From Microtetraspora sp. NBRC 13810 (GTDB lineage: Bacteria > Actinomycetota > Actinomycetes > Streptosporangiales > Streptosporangiaceae), in NCBI RefSeq assembly GCF_030268685.1, contig NZ_BSRQ01000004.1, forward strand, positions 62,001-126,000: a stretch of DNA of 64,000 bases, in the 5' to 3' direction. The notes under the pieces were generated by a model, which saw only the letters and a list, made by a program, of their open reading frames with translations, did not search any database and was not told where the DNA came from. The first letter of the stretch is position 1; every line of letters starts with the position of its first letter. Position numbers and translations under genes: made by a program. Shown here in pieces: positions 32,220-41,546 of the stretch.

Positions 32220-35200
32220 TCACTTGGCGGGTGAGAGCTCCTGCTCCTCGTACACCTTCACCGCCGGGCCACGCCCGGACCTCGGAGTACGGCGCAGCCG
32301 CTCCTTCGTACGCTCCACCATCGTGTACAGCGTCGGCACCAGCACCAGGGTGAGCAGCGTGGAGGAGATCAGGCCGCCGATCACCACGATCGCCAGCGGC
32401 TGGGAGATGAACCCGCCCGACCCGGTCAACCCGAGCGACATCGGCGTCAGCGCGCAGATCGTCGCCACCGCCGTCATCAGAATCGGCCGCAGCCGCCTGC
32501 GACCGCCTTCGATGACCGCCTCCACCACATCCATCCCCTGATCGCGATACTGGTTGATCAGGTCGATCAGCACGATGGCGTTCGTCACCACGATACCGAT
32601 CAGCATCAACAGGCCGATCATCGCCGGCACGCCCAGCGGCGTACCCGTCGCCAGCAGCAACCCGATCGCACCGGTCGCCGCGAACGGCACCGACACCAGC
32701 AGGATCAACGGCTGCACGAAACTCCGGAACGTCGCCACCATGATCATGAAGACGATCGCGATCGCCGCCACCATCGCCACACCCAGATCGGCGAACGCGT
32801 CCTGCTGATCGGCGCTCACCCCACCCAGCGAGTACGACGCCCCGGCCGGCAACTTCAGCCCGTCCAGCTTCTCCGTCAGCGCCGCGCTCACCGCACCCAG
32901 ATCGCTGGCGGTAGCCGTACCGGAGACGGTGGCACTGCGTTCACCGTCGATGCGCGTCACCTGCGTCGGCCCGGCCACCTCCTCGACCTCCGCCACCTGC
33001 GACAGCTTCACCGGACCCGCCGCCGTCGGCAGCTCCAGATCCCGCACCGCCTCCACGTCCTCCGGCGCGTCGTCACCACGCAGCACCAGGTCACTCGACC
33101 GCCCGTCCAAGGTCACCTGACCCAGCGGAGCGCCACGGAACGCCTGGGCGACCGCCTGGCCGATACCCGCCTCGGTCAGGCCACGCTCGGCCGCCTCCTC
33201 CCGGTCCACGTCGACCTCGATGCGCGGCGCGCTGGACTCCAGGTTGGAGGACACGTCCCGCAACCCGTCCATGCCGGTCATCGCCGTGCGCACGGTGTCA
33301 CTCGCGGCGGCGAGCGTGTCGGCGTCCGACGCCTGGACGATCACCTGGATCTGGTTGGAACCCAGGCCGCCACCCTGCTGCCCGCCCACGGTGACCTCAC
33401 CCGCGTCCCGCAGACCGTCCAGCTCCCCGCGCAGCCGCGCCTCCACCGCCGAGGCGTCCACGTCGGAGTCCATCGTGACCGAGAACGACGCGCTGTCCGC
33501 GCCGCCGCCCCCACCGCCGCCGAACAGGCCGCCGCCACCGGAACCGATGGTCGCCTGGTACGACGCCACCCCCTCGGTGCCGGCCAGCACCTCCTCGACC
33601 TTCTTCGCCGCCGCGTCGGTGGTGGCCAGGTCGGTGCCCACCGGCATCTTCTGGCTGATGGACAGCGTGTCCTGCCCCGAGGAGTCGATGAAGTTCGTCT
33701 CCAGCCGCCCCGCCAGGCCCATCGTCGCGACGAACACGATCACGCCCACGAGCACCGTCACCAGGCGGCGGCGGGTGGCGAACCGCAGCACCGGCAGGTA
33801 GGCACGCTGCAACGGAGAACGCAACTCCTTCGCCTCGGCCTCCTCCCTGGTCCGCCTGGCCTCCTCCGGCGTCAGCACCGGAGCCTTCAGGAACCAGTAC
33901 GCCAGCACCGGCACCACCGTCAGCGACACCACCAGCGAGGCCAGCAACGCCACCGTCACCGTGATCGCGAACGGCGCGAACAACTCGCCCACCATGCCGC
34001 CCACCACCGCGATCGGCAGGAACACCGCGACCGTCGTCAACGTCGAGGCGGTGACCGCGCCACTCACCTCACGCACCGCCGACAAGATCGCCTTGCGTTT
34101 CGGCTCGCCGTACCCCAGATGCCGCTTGACGTTCTCCAGGACCACGATCGAGTCGTCCACCACACGGCCGATGGAAATGGTCAGCGCGCCCAGGGTGAGC
34201 AGGTTGAGCGAGTAGTCACCCAGCCACAGCGCGATCAGCGCGATCACCACCGACAACGGGATCGACATCGCCGTCACCACGGTGGAACGCACCGACAACA
34301 GGAAGATCAGAATGACGATCACGGCGAACGCGAGCCCCAGCAGGCCCTCGGTGGTCAGATCCTCGATCGACCGCTCGACGTACGGCGCCTGATCGAAGAT
34401 CACCGTGACCTGGGCGCCGCCGCCCAGCGCGCTCTCCAGCGAGGGGATGTCATCACGCACCGCGTGCGAGATCGCCACCGCGTTGCCGTCCGGCGTCATC
34501 GTGATGGACACACCCAGACTCGGCTTGCCGTTCGTCCGGGTCAGCGAAGTGGCCTCGGCCAGACCACGCTCGACCTCGGCGACGTCACCCAGCTTCACCG
34601 GCTTGGGCGCCTGCGGGCGCGGCGGCGCCTGGCCGAGCCCGGCGCGGGCCGCACCCGGCTGCCCGGGCGGCGCGGCCTGGGCGGGTGCCGCCGGCGGCGC
34701 GGCGGGCGGGGTGAGGTAGAGGTTCTCCAGGTCTTTCAGCGTGTTCAGCCGGGCGCCGACCTGCACGGTCAGCGACTTGCCCTCCTCGGTGAGGCTGCCG
34801 GCCGGGACGGGGGTGCCGTTGGCGCGCAGCGCGTCGCCGATGGCCGCCGCGGACAGGCCGTGGGAGGCCAGTTCCTTCTGGTCGGGGGTGATGGTGATGG
34901 TCTCCGAGCGGGTACCGGTCACCTCGGCCGTGCGCACGCCCTCGATGCTCTGCAGCTCGGGGACGGTGACGCGTTCCAGCTTCTCGGCCATCGCCTGCTC
35001 GTCGCCGCCGTCGCCGACGGCCAGGACCAGGACGGGCAGGTCGTCGGTGTTGCCCGCGATCACCTGGGGGTCCACCCCGTCGGGCAACTGGGCGCCGATC
35101 CGCGACACCGCCTGCTGCATCTTGCCGACGGCTTCGTCGATGTCGGTGCCGTATTCGAACGCCACCTGGATCTGGGCCATGCCCTCACGGGAGGTGGAGG

Positions 35201-35444
35201 TCGTCTCGGTGACCCCGGCGAGTCCCTGGAAGCTGTTCTCGATCGGCTCGGTGACCTGCTCCTCGACGATCTCAGGGGAGGCGCCGGCGTAGGGGGCGAC
35301 CACGAACGCCCCTGGGAAGGAGAGCGAGGGCAGCAGCTGCTGTTTCAGCGAGGGGATCGCGAAGAGGCCGAAGCCGCTGAGCACGATCGCGATCATTATG
35401 ACGAGGCTGCGGTTGGCTAGGCTCAACCTTGCCAGAGCGGTCAC
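32220..35444 (-). CDS. RND-family efflux permease (HAE1/AcrB-like)
   Basis: 1074 aa with the RND plan: TM1 (LANRSLVIMIAIVLSGFGLFAIP), a large porter loop, TM2-6 (LGLAFAVIVILIFLLSVRSTVV; VVDDSIVVLENVKRHL in TM4 with the paired Asp), TM7 (LVTVLVGVIVFVATMGLAGRL), a second porter loop, TM8-12. The first loop carries a proline/alanine-rich insert (PPAAPPAAPAQAAPPGQPG) and the second a Gly-rich stretch (GSGGGGLFGGGGGGG). Proton-driven export of drugs or lipids across the membrane; no periplasmic adaptor or outer channel is encoded, as usual in Gram-positives (SwrC-like). Divergent MarR gene is the likely repressor. Confidence 0.93.
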   Translation of the reverse strand: MTALARLSLANRSLVIMIAIVLSGFGLFAIPSLKQQLLPSLSFPGAFVVAPYAGASPEIVEEQVTEPIENSFQGLAGVTETTSTSREGMAQIQVAFEYGTDIDEAVGKMQQAVSRIGAQLPDGVDPQVIAGNTDDLPVLVLAVGDGGDEQAMAEKLERVTVPELQSIEGVRTAEVTGTRSETITITPDQKELASHGLSAAAIGDALRANGTPVPAGSLTEEGKSLTVQVGARLNTLKDLENLYLTPPAAPPAAPAQAAPPGQPGAARAGLGQAPPRPQAPKPVKLGDVAEVERGLAEATSLTRTNGKPSLGVSITMTPDGNAVAISHAVRDDIPSLESALGGGAQVTVIFDQAPYVERSIEDLTTEGLLGLAFAVIVILIFLLSVRSTVVTAMSIPLSVVIALIALWLGDYSLNLLTLGALTISIGRVVDDSIVVLENVKRHLGYGEPKRKAILSAVREVSGAVTASTLTTVAVFLPIAVVGGMVGELFAPFAITVTVALLASLVVSLTVVPVLAYWFLKAPVLTPEEARRTREEAEAKELRSPLQRAYLPVLRFATRRRLVTVLVGVIVFVATMGLAGRLETNFIDSSGQDTLSISQKMPVGTDLATTDAAAKKVEEVLAGTEGVASYQATIGSGGGGLFGGGGGGGADSASFSVTMDSDVDASAVEARLRGELDGLRDAGEVTVGGQQGGGLGSNQIQVIVQASDADTLAAASDTVRTAMTGMDGLRDVSSNLESSAPRIEVDVDREEAAERGLTEAGIGQAVAQAFRGAPLGQVTLDGRSSDLVLRGDDAPEDVEAVRDLELPTAAGPVKLSQVAEVEEVAGPTQVTRIDGERSATVSGTATASDLGAVSAALTEKLDGLKLPAGASYSLGGVSADQQDAFADLGVAMVAAIAIVFMIMVATFRSFVQPLILLVSVPFAATGAIGLLLATGTPLGVPAMIGLLMLIGIVVTNAIVLIDLINQYRDQGMDVVEAVIEGGRRRLRPILMTAVATICALTPMSLGLTGSGGFISQPLAIVVIGGLISSTLLTLVLVPTLYTMVERTKERLRRTPRSGRGPAVKVYEEQELSPAK

Positions 35445-35461
35445 GGGGTGGGCTCCTCATC

Positions 35462-35525
35462 AAGGAACATTCAATACGTAAAATTCCGCCCCAGACTAAC
35501 ACTTCGCACGTTACGAATATTTAGC
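35462..35525. promoter_or_regulatory. AT-rich divergent control region of RND pump and MarR gene
   Basis: Between starts at 35444 and 35567. Two related elements face each other: AATACGTAA (35474-35482) and TTACGAATA (35511-35519, complement TATTCGTAA). They are the only AT-rich DNA nearby and fit a pair of MarR half-sites covering both promoters. Confidence 0.5.
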
Positions 35526-35566
35526 CGCGTTGTGCAATCCTGATAACCTTCTCAGGAAAGCAAGAG

Positions 35567-36043
35567 GTGAACGTGAGCGACGAACGCGACGAGCTGATCC
35601 ACCGCATCGGCGACATGCAGCGCGACCTCGGCCGGGCCTTCGCCCGCGACCGCTCCCTCCCGCTGCTCGCCTCCAACCTGACCATGCGGCAGCTCAAGGT
35701 CGTGGTCATCCTCTCCTCACTCGGCTCCGCCTCCGGCCAGGACCTCGCCCACAACCTCGGCGTCGGCCTGGCCACCGTCACCGGCATCGTCGACCGCCTC
35801 GTCGGCCACGGCCTGGTCACCCGCAGGGAAGACCCGCACGACCGCCGCATCCGCCGCGTCGAACTCACCCCCGAAGGCGTCGAGCTCACCCGCGAGATGG
35901 CCGACGCCGGCCTCACCGGCTGGCGCCGCCTCCTGGAACACCTCGACCTCGACACCCTGCGCCAGCTCGAACACGTCACCCGGAGAATCTGCGAAGTCGC
36001 CGGTGAACTCCATGCCGAGGAAGCCATCCAGCCCAAAAGGTAG
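35567..36043 (+). CDS. MarR-family regulator
   Basis: 158 aa. Winged helix: LTMRQLKVVVILSSLGSASGQDLAHNLGVGLATVTGIVDRLVGHGLVTRREDPHDRRIRRVELTPEG, with N- and C-terminal dimer helices. Divergent from the RND pump with 122 bp between, so most likely its local repressor responding to pump substrates. GTG 35567 or 35573, both close to AGGAAAG/AGAGG. The SDR gene follows 18 bp later and may be co-transcribed. Confidence 0.9.
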   Translation: MNVSDERDELIHRIGDMQRDLGRAFARDRSLPLLASNLTMRQLKVVVILSSLGSASGQDLAHNLGVGLATVTGIVDRLVGHGLVTRREDPHDRRIRRVELTPEGVELTREMADAGLTGWRRLLEHLDLDTLRQLEHVTRRICEVAGELHAEEAIQPKR

Positions 36044-36061
36044 GATGATAGGTTCACCGAC

Positions 36062-36835
36062 ATGTCCGGTTACCTCCACGACCTCTTCTCCCTCCACGGC
36101 CGTACCGCCCTCGTCACCGGAGGCAGCTCCGGCATCGGATACGCCATCGCCGAAGCCCTCGGCCGCGCCGGCGCCAACATCGTCCTCGCCGCCCGCCGCC
36201 CCCGCCCCCTCGACGACGCCGTCCACGCACTCGAAGAACACGGCGTCCACGCCGCCGCCATCCCCACCGACCTCGCCGACCGCACCGCCGTCGACCACCT
36301 CTGCCACAAGGCCACCGGCTTCTTCGGCGACATCGACATCCTCGTCAACGACGCCGCCAACAACATCCGCCGCCCCATGGCCGAACTCACCGACGACGAC
36401 TACACCCAGACCATCGCCGTCAACCTCACCGCCCCCTACCTCCTCGGCCAGCACTTCGGCCCCCGCATGGCCGCCCGCGGCCACGGCCGCATCATCAACA
36501 TCGGCTCACAACAGTCCATCCGCGCCTTCGGCGACAGCGGCGCGTACGGCGTCGCCAAAGCCGGGCTCACCGGCCTCACCCGATCCCAGGCGGAAGCCTG
36601 GGCCCGGCACGGCGTCACCAGCAACACCGTCATCCCCGGCTTCGTCCTCACCCCCCTCACCGAGACCGCCCAAGCCGTCCCCGGCCGCACCGAAGCCCTC
36701 GCCGCCCGCCACATGATCGGCCGCAACGGCCTGCCCGCCGACTACGCCGGCATCGCCGTCTTCCTCGCCGGCCCCGGCGCCGCCTTCCTCACCGGCCAGA
36801 CCATCTGCGTCGACGGCGGCTTCTCCGCCCACTGA
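36062..36835 (+). CDS. SDR-family oxidoreductase
   Basis: 257 aa classical short-chain dehydrogenase. TGGSSGIGYA nucleotide motif; NDAANN in place of NNAG; catalytic Ser in NIGSQQSI, YGVAK (Tyr/Lys). The double Asn NDAANN and ending FLTGQTICVDGGFSAH are typical of gluconate 5-dehydrogenase-like SDRs. Together with the downstream MFS carrier it may belong to a sugar-acid or polyol catabolic set. ATG 36062. Confidence 0.9.
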   Translation: MSGYLHDLFSLHGRTALVTGGSSGIGYAIAEALGRAGANIVLAARRPRPLDDAVHALEEHGVHAAAIPTDLADRTAVDHLCHKATGFFGDIDILVNDAANNIRRPMAELTDDDYTQTIAVNLTAPYLLGQHFGPRMAARGHGRIINIGSQQSIRAFGDSGAYGVAKAGLTGLTRSQAEAWARHGVTSNTVIPGFVLTPLTETAQAVPGRTEALAARHMIGRNGLPADYAGIAVFLAGPGAAFLTGQTICVDGGFSAH

Positions 36836-36878
36836 CCACCCGTCCACCCACCAACTCACCACCAGCGAACGGGGGACC

Positions 36879-38144
36879 GTGCCCGCGACCAGCCCCATGC
36901 GAGCCCGTCACGCCGTCTCCTTCTACTTCACCCTCCTCGGACTCCTCTCCGGCCTGTGGGCGGCCCGCATCCCCGCCATCAAGAACACCCTCGACCTCAC
37001 CGACGGCGAACTCGGCTACGCCCTCCTCGCCCTGGCCGCCGGCCTCGTCACCGGCATGCGCTTCGCCGGACGCGTCACCGACCGCCACGGCAGCGCCCGC
37101 GTCACGGTCCCCGCCGCCGCCGGCGTCAGCCTCGCCCTCATCCCCGCGGGCTACGCCCCCACCCTCCCCACCCTCATCGCCGCCCTCTACCTCTACGGCA
37201 TCGCCAACGCCTGCCTCGACGTCGCCATGAACACCCACGGCGTCGAAGTCGAACGCGCCCACCACCGCCCCCTCATGTCCTCCTTCCACGCCATGTACAG
37301 CATCGGCGGCCTCGCCGGCGGCGCCCTCGGCGGCCTCACCGCCTGGCTCGGCCTCACCCCCGGCACCGCATTCGCCGCCACCTGCCTGCCCCTGGCCGCA
37401 CTCGCCTTCCCCGCCGGTCGCCACCTCCTCCCCACCCGCCGCCACCCCCACCACCCCACGCACCCCCACCACCCCGCGCATCCCCACCACCACGCGCGTC
37501 CCGACCACCACGACGGCCACCACGACGGCCACGACCGGCGACCCCGCGGCCACCGCCGTTGGAACGGCGCCATCCTCCTCATCGGCACCGTCGCCTTCGC
37601 CGGACTCGTCGGCGAAGGAGCCGCCTACGACTGGACCGCCGTCCACCTCCACGACGATCTCGGCGCCTCACCCGCCCTCGCCGCCACCGGCTTCGCCCTC
37701 TTCTCCGCCGCCATGACCGCCGGCCGCCTCGCCGGCGACACCCTCGCCACCCGCCTCGGCGCCGTCCGCCTCGTCCGCTGGTCCGGGCTCATCGCCGCCA
37801 CGGGCCTGGGCACCGGCCTGCTCTCCGGCCACATCGCCGTCACCATGGCCGGCATCACCCTGTTCGGCCTCGGCCTGTCCACGATCGTCCCCCAGGTCTT
37901 CTCCGCCGCGGGCAACCGCGACCCCGCCCGCGCCGGCACCTCCATCGCCCAGGTCGCCGCCCTCGGCTACACCGGCCTCGTCCTCGGCCCCGTCATCATC
38001 GGCGCCACCGCCGAACTCACCGGACTCACCGCCGCGCTCGCCATCCCCGCCGCCCTCGCCCTCTACATGGCCGCCGCCGCCACCGCCCTGCGCCCACCCA
38101 CCCCCCTGCCCTCCACCGGACCACCGCCTCCGGCCACCCCCTGA
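36879..38144 (+). CDS. MFS transporter with histidine-rich central loop
   Basis: 421 aa, 12 membrane segments, same subfamily as the carrier at 62.4-63.6 kb (YbjJ/fucose permease-like; shared GLWAARIPAIK, ACLDVAMNTHGVEVER, RPLMSSFHAMYSIGG, IVPQVFSAAGN). The cytoplasmic loop between TM6 and TM7 (residues 181-226) holds 17 His in 44 residues (HPHHPTHPHHPAHPHHH..., then DHHDGHHDGHD), encoded by a C-rich repetitive stretch at 37419-37553. The paralogue has a plain Ala/Pro loop there. This could bind Zn, Ni or Co, or simply be slippage. GTG 36879, 43 bp after the SDR stop. Confidence 0.9.
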   Translation: MPATSPMRARHAVSFYFTLLGLLSGLWAARIPAIKNTLDLTDGELGYALLALAAGLVTGMRFAGRVTDRHGSARVTVPAAAGVSLALIPAGYAPTLPTLIAALYLYGIANACLDVAMNTHGVEVERAHHRPLMSSFHAMYSIGGLAGGALGGLTAWLGLTPGTAFAATCLPLAALAFPAGRHLLPTRRHPHHPTHPHHPAHPHHHARPDHHDGHHDGHDRRPRGHRRWNGAILLIGTVAFAGLVGEGAAYDWTAVHLHDDLGASPALAATGFALFSAAMTAGRLAGDTLATRLGAVRLVRWSGLIAATGLGTGLLSGHIAVTMAGITLFGLGLSTIVPQVFSAAGNRDPARAGTSIAQVAALGYTGLVLGPVIIGATAELTGLTAALAIPAALALYMAAAATALRPPTPLPSTGPPPPATP

Positions 38145-38338
38145 CCCCCGACGCCGCGCCATACCGGCGGCGGCCGATCAGCGGGGCGAGCGACCCGGAC
38201 CCTTTGCCGCGGCACCGGCCACGGCAGGCGCCCGGGATCGTCCACGCCACCGGCCGCCCGCCCAGGAGAAGTGGATTGCTTCCCGGTCCCCGGGGCAGCG
38301 GCCACAGGGAACGGTCCGTCGGCCCCAGGGAGGTCGCG

Positions 38339-39163
38339 ATGTTCCACCCGGCCGAGTCGGGGGTGCTCTTCATCGGCAACGCCACGACGCTGATCCGCTA
38401 CGGCGGCTTCACCCTGCTGACCGATCCCAACTTTCTGCACCGCGGCCAGCGGGCCTACCTCGGGTACGGCCTCAGCTCCCGGCGGCTGACCGATCCCGCC
38501 ATCGGCGTCGACGGGCTGCCGCCGCTGGACGCGATGGTGCTGTCGCATCTCCACGGCGACCACTGGGACCGCGTGGCCCGGCGGGGCCTGGACAGAGGGG
38601 TACCGGTTCTGACCACCCCCCAGGCCGCGCGCCGGCTGCGCCACCAGGGTTTCGCGCACGCGGACGGGCTGAACACCTGGGAGGACCGGCTGCTGCGGAA
38701 GGAGGACCGCGTGCTGCGGATCACCTCCCTGCCCGGCCGGCACGCCCCCGGGCCGGCCCGAGCCCTGCTGCCGCCGGTGATGGGCGGCATGCTCGAGTTC
38801 GGCGCCGCCGACGGCGCCACCGACCTGCGGCTGTACATCAGCGGCGACACGCTGATGGACCCGGTCCTGGCCGAGATACCGCGCCGCTTCCCCGACATCG
38901 ACCTCGGCATCGTGCATCTCGGCGGCACCAAACTCCTTGGCCTGCTGCTGGTGACCATGGACGGCAGCCAGGGGGCCCGCTGGCTGGCCGGCATGGGACC
39001 GCGGCACGTGCTGCCGGTGCACCACGACGACTACACGGTGTTCACCTCGCCGTTGGCGGACTTCCTGCGCGAGGCCGAGCGCGCCGGCCTGGCCGACCGG
39101 GTCCATCCCCTCGCCCGCGGTGAGACCTACTCCCTGCCGGGCCCAGCCCTGCGGCGACGCTAG
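38339..39163 (+). CDS. MBL-fold metallohydrolase (UlaG-like)
   Basis: 274 aa. Metal motif HLHGDHWD; further ligands in SLPGRHAPG, YISGDTLMD and PVHHDDY. The fold and FIGNATTLIRYGGFTLLTDPNFL start are those of UlaG/N-acyl-PE-PLD-like lactonases or phosphodiesterases. ATG 38339 after AGGGAGG. The 194 bp upstream contain no gene. Substrate unknown. Confidence 0.88.
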   Translation: MFHPAESGVLFIGNATTLIRYGGFTLLTDPNFLHRGQRAYLGYGLSSRRLTDPAIGVDGLPPLDAMVLSHLHGDHWDRVARRGLDRGVPVLTTPQAARRLRHQGFAHADGLNTWEDRLLRKEDRVLRITSLPGRHAPGPARALLPPVMGGMLEFGAADGATDLRLYISGDTLMDPVLAEIPRRFPDIDLGIVHLGGTKLLGLLLVTMDGSQGARWLAGMGPRHVLPVHHDDYTVFTSPLADFLREAERAGLADRVHPLARGETYSLPGPALRRR

Positions 39164-39263
39164 CCACCGCGCCGGCCGTGGCCCGCGGCGGAGACGCAGG
39201 CCGGTGTCCAGGTGTGGGTGTTGCTTGTGGTCAGGGTGTGATCTTGGTCGACCAGCCGACCGG

Positions 39264-39275
39264 CTTTACAAAGTA
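39264..39275 (+). repeat. Dispersed CTTTACAAAGTA element, copy 1
   Basis: CTTTACAAAGTA, extended match to the other copies through TGGCGGA at 39283-39289. Located 5 bp beyond the stop of the PPOX gene (minus strand) and 100 bp after the MBL stop (plus). Confidence 0.75.
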
Positions 39276-39279
39276 AGTT

Positions 39280-39750
39280 CTACTGGCGGACGGCCTTCCG
39301 CAGCCCTCGACCCTCCTGCCATATCTCGATCTCCAGCAGTTCCCCGGCGGGGTCGACGCTGGTCAGCACCACCTCCGCCACATCGATCCGGAACAGGTGC
39401 GACCCCTTCCCCGGCAACGCGAACTCCGCCAGCGCCTCCTTGTCGGTGATCTCCACCGCCAGGCCGGAGAACTTCGCGTCCCCCGCCCACGCGCCATCGG
39501 GCCCGGGATCGGGCGAAGCGCTGTGCACCGCCACCCGGGGATCGCGCCGCAGATCCAGCGCCTTCACCGCGCCCGCCATCGACCCCAGCCAGACCTCCCC
39601 CTGCCGGAAGTCCAGCTCCGTGCCGCTGATCCGGGGCGAACCGTCCTTCCGCAACGTCGCCATCGTCTTGTGCCGGTGCGCGTCGAGCAGCGCCCGCGCC
39701 CGCGCGGCGAACTCCGGCACCGCCCGCTCGAACTCCTGCCATGAAGCCAC
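39280..39750 (-). CDS. Pyridoxamine 5'-phosphate oxidase-fold protein
   Basis: 156 aa from GTG 39750. Split-barrel flavin fold: KTMATLRKDGSPRISGTELDFRQGEVWLGSMAGAVKALDLRRDPRVAVHSAS. Longer than the PPOX protein at 21.5 kb and from another subgroup (general pyridoxamine oxidase-like). Probably a flavin- or F420-binding reductase. Divergent from the flavin reductase gene at 39894, with the 16-bp palindrome between them. Confidence 0.82.
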   Translation of the reverse strand: MASWQEFERAVPEFAARARALLDAHRHKTMATLRKDGSPRISGTELDFRQGEVWLGSMAGAVKALDLRRDPRVAVHSASPDPGPDGAWAGDAKFSGLAVEITDKEALAEFALPGKGSHLFRIDVAEVVLTSVDPAGELLEIEIWQEGRGLRKAVRQ

Positions 39751-39812
39751 CAGCCCATGCTGACAGCCCGCACCGACAGAACCCACCCCTCACACGGACC
39801 GATCCCCTTGAC

Positions 39813-39828
39813 CTGAACCATGGTTCAG
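39813..39828. promoter_or_regulatory. Perfect 16-bp palindrome, operator candidate
   Basis: CTGAACCATGGTTCAG begins at the last base of a -35-like TTGACC (39808-39813), between divergent PPOX and flavin reductase genes. Size and form fit a TetR/MarR-type operator; no such gene adjoins. Confidence 0.7.
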
Positions 39829-39893
39829 ACACCACGATGATCGTACGGCGAAGCGCCGCCACCGCAACCACCGGACCCCAGCGAAGGACCGCC

Positions 39894-40487
39894 ATGCCCG
39901 ACAAGCCGCTCCAGCTCGCCGTCATCCTCGGCAGCGTCCGGGAGGGCCGCTTCGGCCCCACGGTCGCCCACTGGTTCGCCGACCGCGCCCGACGGCACGG
40001 CGATCTGAACGTCGACCTCATCGACCTGGCCGACCACCCGCTGCCCCTGGTGCTGCCGGGCTTCGGATCCACGCCGCCCGCACAGGCGGCCCGCACGCTC
40101 GCCTCCCTCACCCCGCGGCTCGCCGCCGCCGACGCCTTCGTCGTCGTGACCCCCGAGTACAACCACAGCTTCCCCGCCCCGCTGAAGAACCTGATCGACT
40201 GGCACAACCACCAGTGGCACGCCAAACCGGTCGCCTTCGTCTCCTACGGCGGCGTCAGCGGCGGCCTGCGCGCCGTCGAACACCTCCGCCCCGTCTTCGC
40301 CGAACTGCACGCCGTCACGATCCGCGACACCGTCAGCTTCCACAACGCGCACGGCCACTTCGGCGTGGACGGCACCCCCGTGCACGCCGAGGAGTGCGAC
40401 AACGCCGCCACCATCCTGCTCGACCGGCTCTCCTGGTGGGCCCGGGCCCTTCGCGAGGCCAGGCATATCGATCCCTACGCCGCGTGA
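39894..40487 (+). CDS. NAD(P)H-dependent FMN reductase
   Basis: 197 aa flavodoxin-like protein. FMN phosphate loop GSVREGRFG, and PEYNHSFPAPLKNLIDW, the signature of the FMN_red/azoreductase family. Supplies reduced flavin or reduces quinones. ATG 39894 with AAGGA 6 bp upstream; downstream of the palindrome, which suggests ligand-induced expression. Confidence 0.9.
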   Translation: MPDKPLQLAVILGSVREGRFGPTVAHWFADRARRHGDLNVDLIDLADHPLPLVLPGFGSTPPAQAARTLASLTPRLAAADAFVVVTPEYNHSFPAPLKNLIDWHNHQWHAKPVAFVSYGGVSGGLRAVEHLRPVFAELHAVTIRDTVSFHNAHGHFGVDGTPVHAEECDNAATILLDRLSWWARALREARHIDPYAA

Positions 40488-40532
40488 CGCCTCGGTGAGC
40501 GGTCCGCCCGGCCGGTGGAGCAGGATGGCCTC

Positions 40533-41489
40533 ATGGAGTGCCTGATCTACAGCCTCGACGGCCGGGTCCAGCCGTTCTCCGCGGACATGGACGGCATCGT
40601 GGAGCGGGCCGGCCGGCTCACCGAGCACGAATTCGCCTGGATCGAGACGCCCGCGGGCGACAAGGACGCCCTGCACGCCCTCACCGACGCGCTGGGCCTG
40701 CATCCGCTGACCGTCCGCGAGTCCGTGGACGGCTCCTCCCGGCCCCGCCGTGAGCGCGCCGGCGAGCAGCTCTACCTGGTGCTCAGAAGCGTGCACCGCG
40801 AGGGCTCCGACGTCTGCGCCGCCGCCGTCCGGGTGCTCGCCGGGCGGAAGGTCGTGGTCACCGTGACCGACGACACCGCCACCCTGGCCACCGCCCGGGA
40901 CCGCCTGACCCGACATCCCGAGCTGGTACGGCAGGGCACCTCCGGAGTCGTCTACGTCGTCATCTCCAGCGTGGTGGACGCCTACGAGCAGATCGCGGAA
41001 GAGCTCCGCCAGGAGCTGCGCGACCTGGAGGAGCAGGTGTTCGCGCCCGGCCGCAGCGACCTCAGCCAGGACATCTACGTCCTCAAACGCGCCGTGCTGG
41101 AGCTCAACGACGCCGTGGAACCGCTCGTGCCCATCACCGAGGACCTGCTCGGCGAAGACCTGCCCGGACAGGTCCGCCACTACCTGCGCGACGCCGCCCA
41201 CCGCATCCGCCGCGTCGACGGCATGATCAACGGCATGGACGAGCTGCTCAACTCGGTGGCCAACGCCCACCTGGCCAGGGTCAGCACCCGGCAGAACGAC
41301 GACATGCGGCGCATCTCCGCCTGGGCCGCCGTGCTCGCCGTACCGACCGTGATCACCGGCATCTACGGGATGAACTTCGCGAGCATGCCCGAACTCCACC
41401 TGAGGTACGGGTACCCGGGGGTGCTGCTGCTGATGCTGGCTCTTTCCGTCGTCATCTACGTGGTGTTCAAGCGCAACCGGTGGATCTGA
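40533..41489 (+). CDS. CorA-family magnesium/divalent cation transporter
   Basis: 318 aa. Large cytoplasmic N-domain, then the long stalk helix and two C-terminal TM helices. The selectivity motif YGMNF ends TM1 (VLAVPTVITGIYGMNF), followed by TM2 YPGVLLLMLALSVVIYVVFKRNRWI. Pentameric Mg2+ channel in the membrane. ATG 40533 after CAGGATG; a GTG at 40515 adds six residues. Orientation and spacing suggest its own transcript. Confidence 0.93.
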   Translation: MECLIYSLDGRVQPFSADMDGIVERAGRLTEHEFAWIETPAGDKDALHALTDALGLHPLTVRESVDGSSRPRRERAGEQLYLVLRSVHREGSDVCAAAVRVLAGRKVVVTVTDDTATLATARDRLTRHPELVRQGTSGVVYVVISSVVDAYEQIAEELRQELRDLEEQVFAPGRSDLSQDIYVLKRAVLELNDAVEPLVPITEDLLGEDLPGQVRHYLRDAAHRIRRVDGMINGMDELLNSVANAHLARVSTRQNDDMRRISAWAAVLAVPTVITGIYGMNFASMPELHLRYGYPGVLLLMLALSVVIYVVFKRNRWI

Positions 41490-41502
41490 CCGGCCCCGGC
41501 GT

Positions 41503-41514
41503 CTTTACAAAGTA
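41503..41514 (+). repeat. Dispersed CTTTACAAAGTA element, copy 2
   Basis: CTTTACAAAGTA continuing GAGTTGTCGGTGGCGGA. It lies 14 bp after the CorA stop and 33 bp before the NmrA-like start: the only copy in a promoter-like position. Confidence 0.75.
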
Positions 41515-41546
41515 GAGTTGTCGGTGGCGGATGCTTGACTGCGGAC

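Noticed and set aside
37419-37553. Separate small His-rich metallochaperone gene
   Set aside because: The His-rich stretch is in frame within the MFS protein, between TM6 and TM7, without its own start site.
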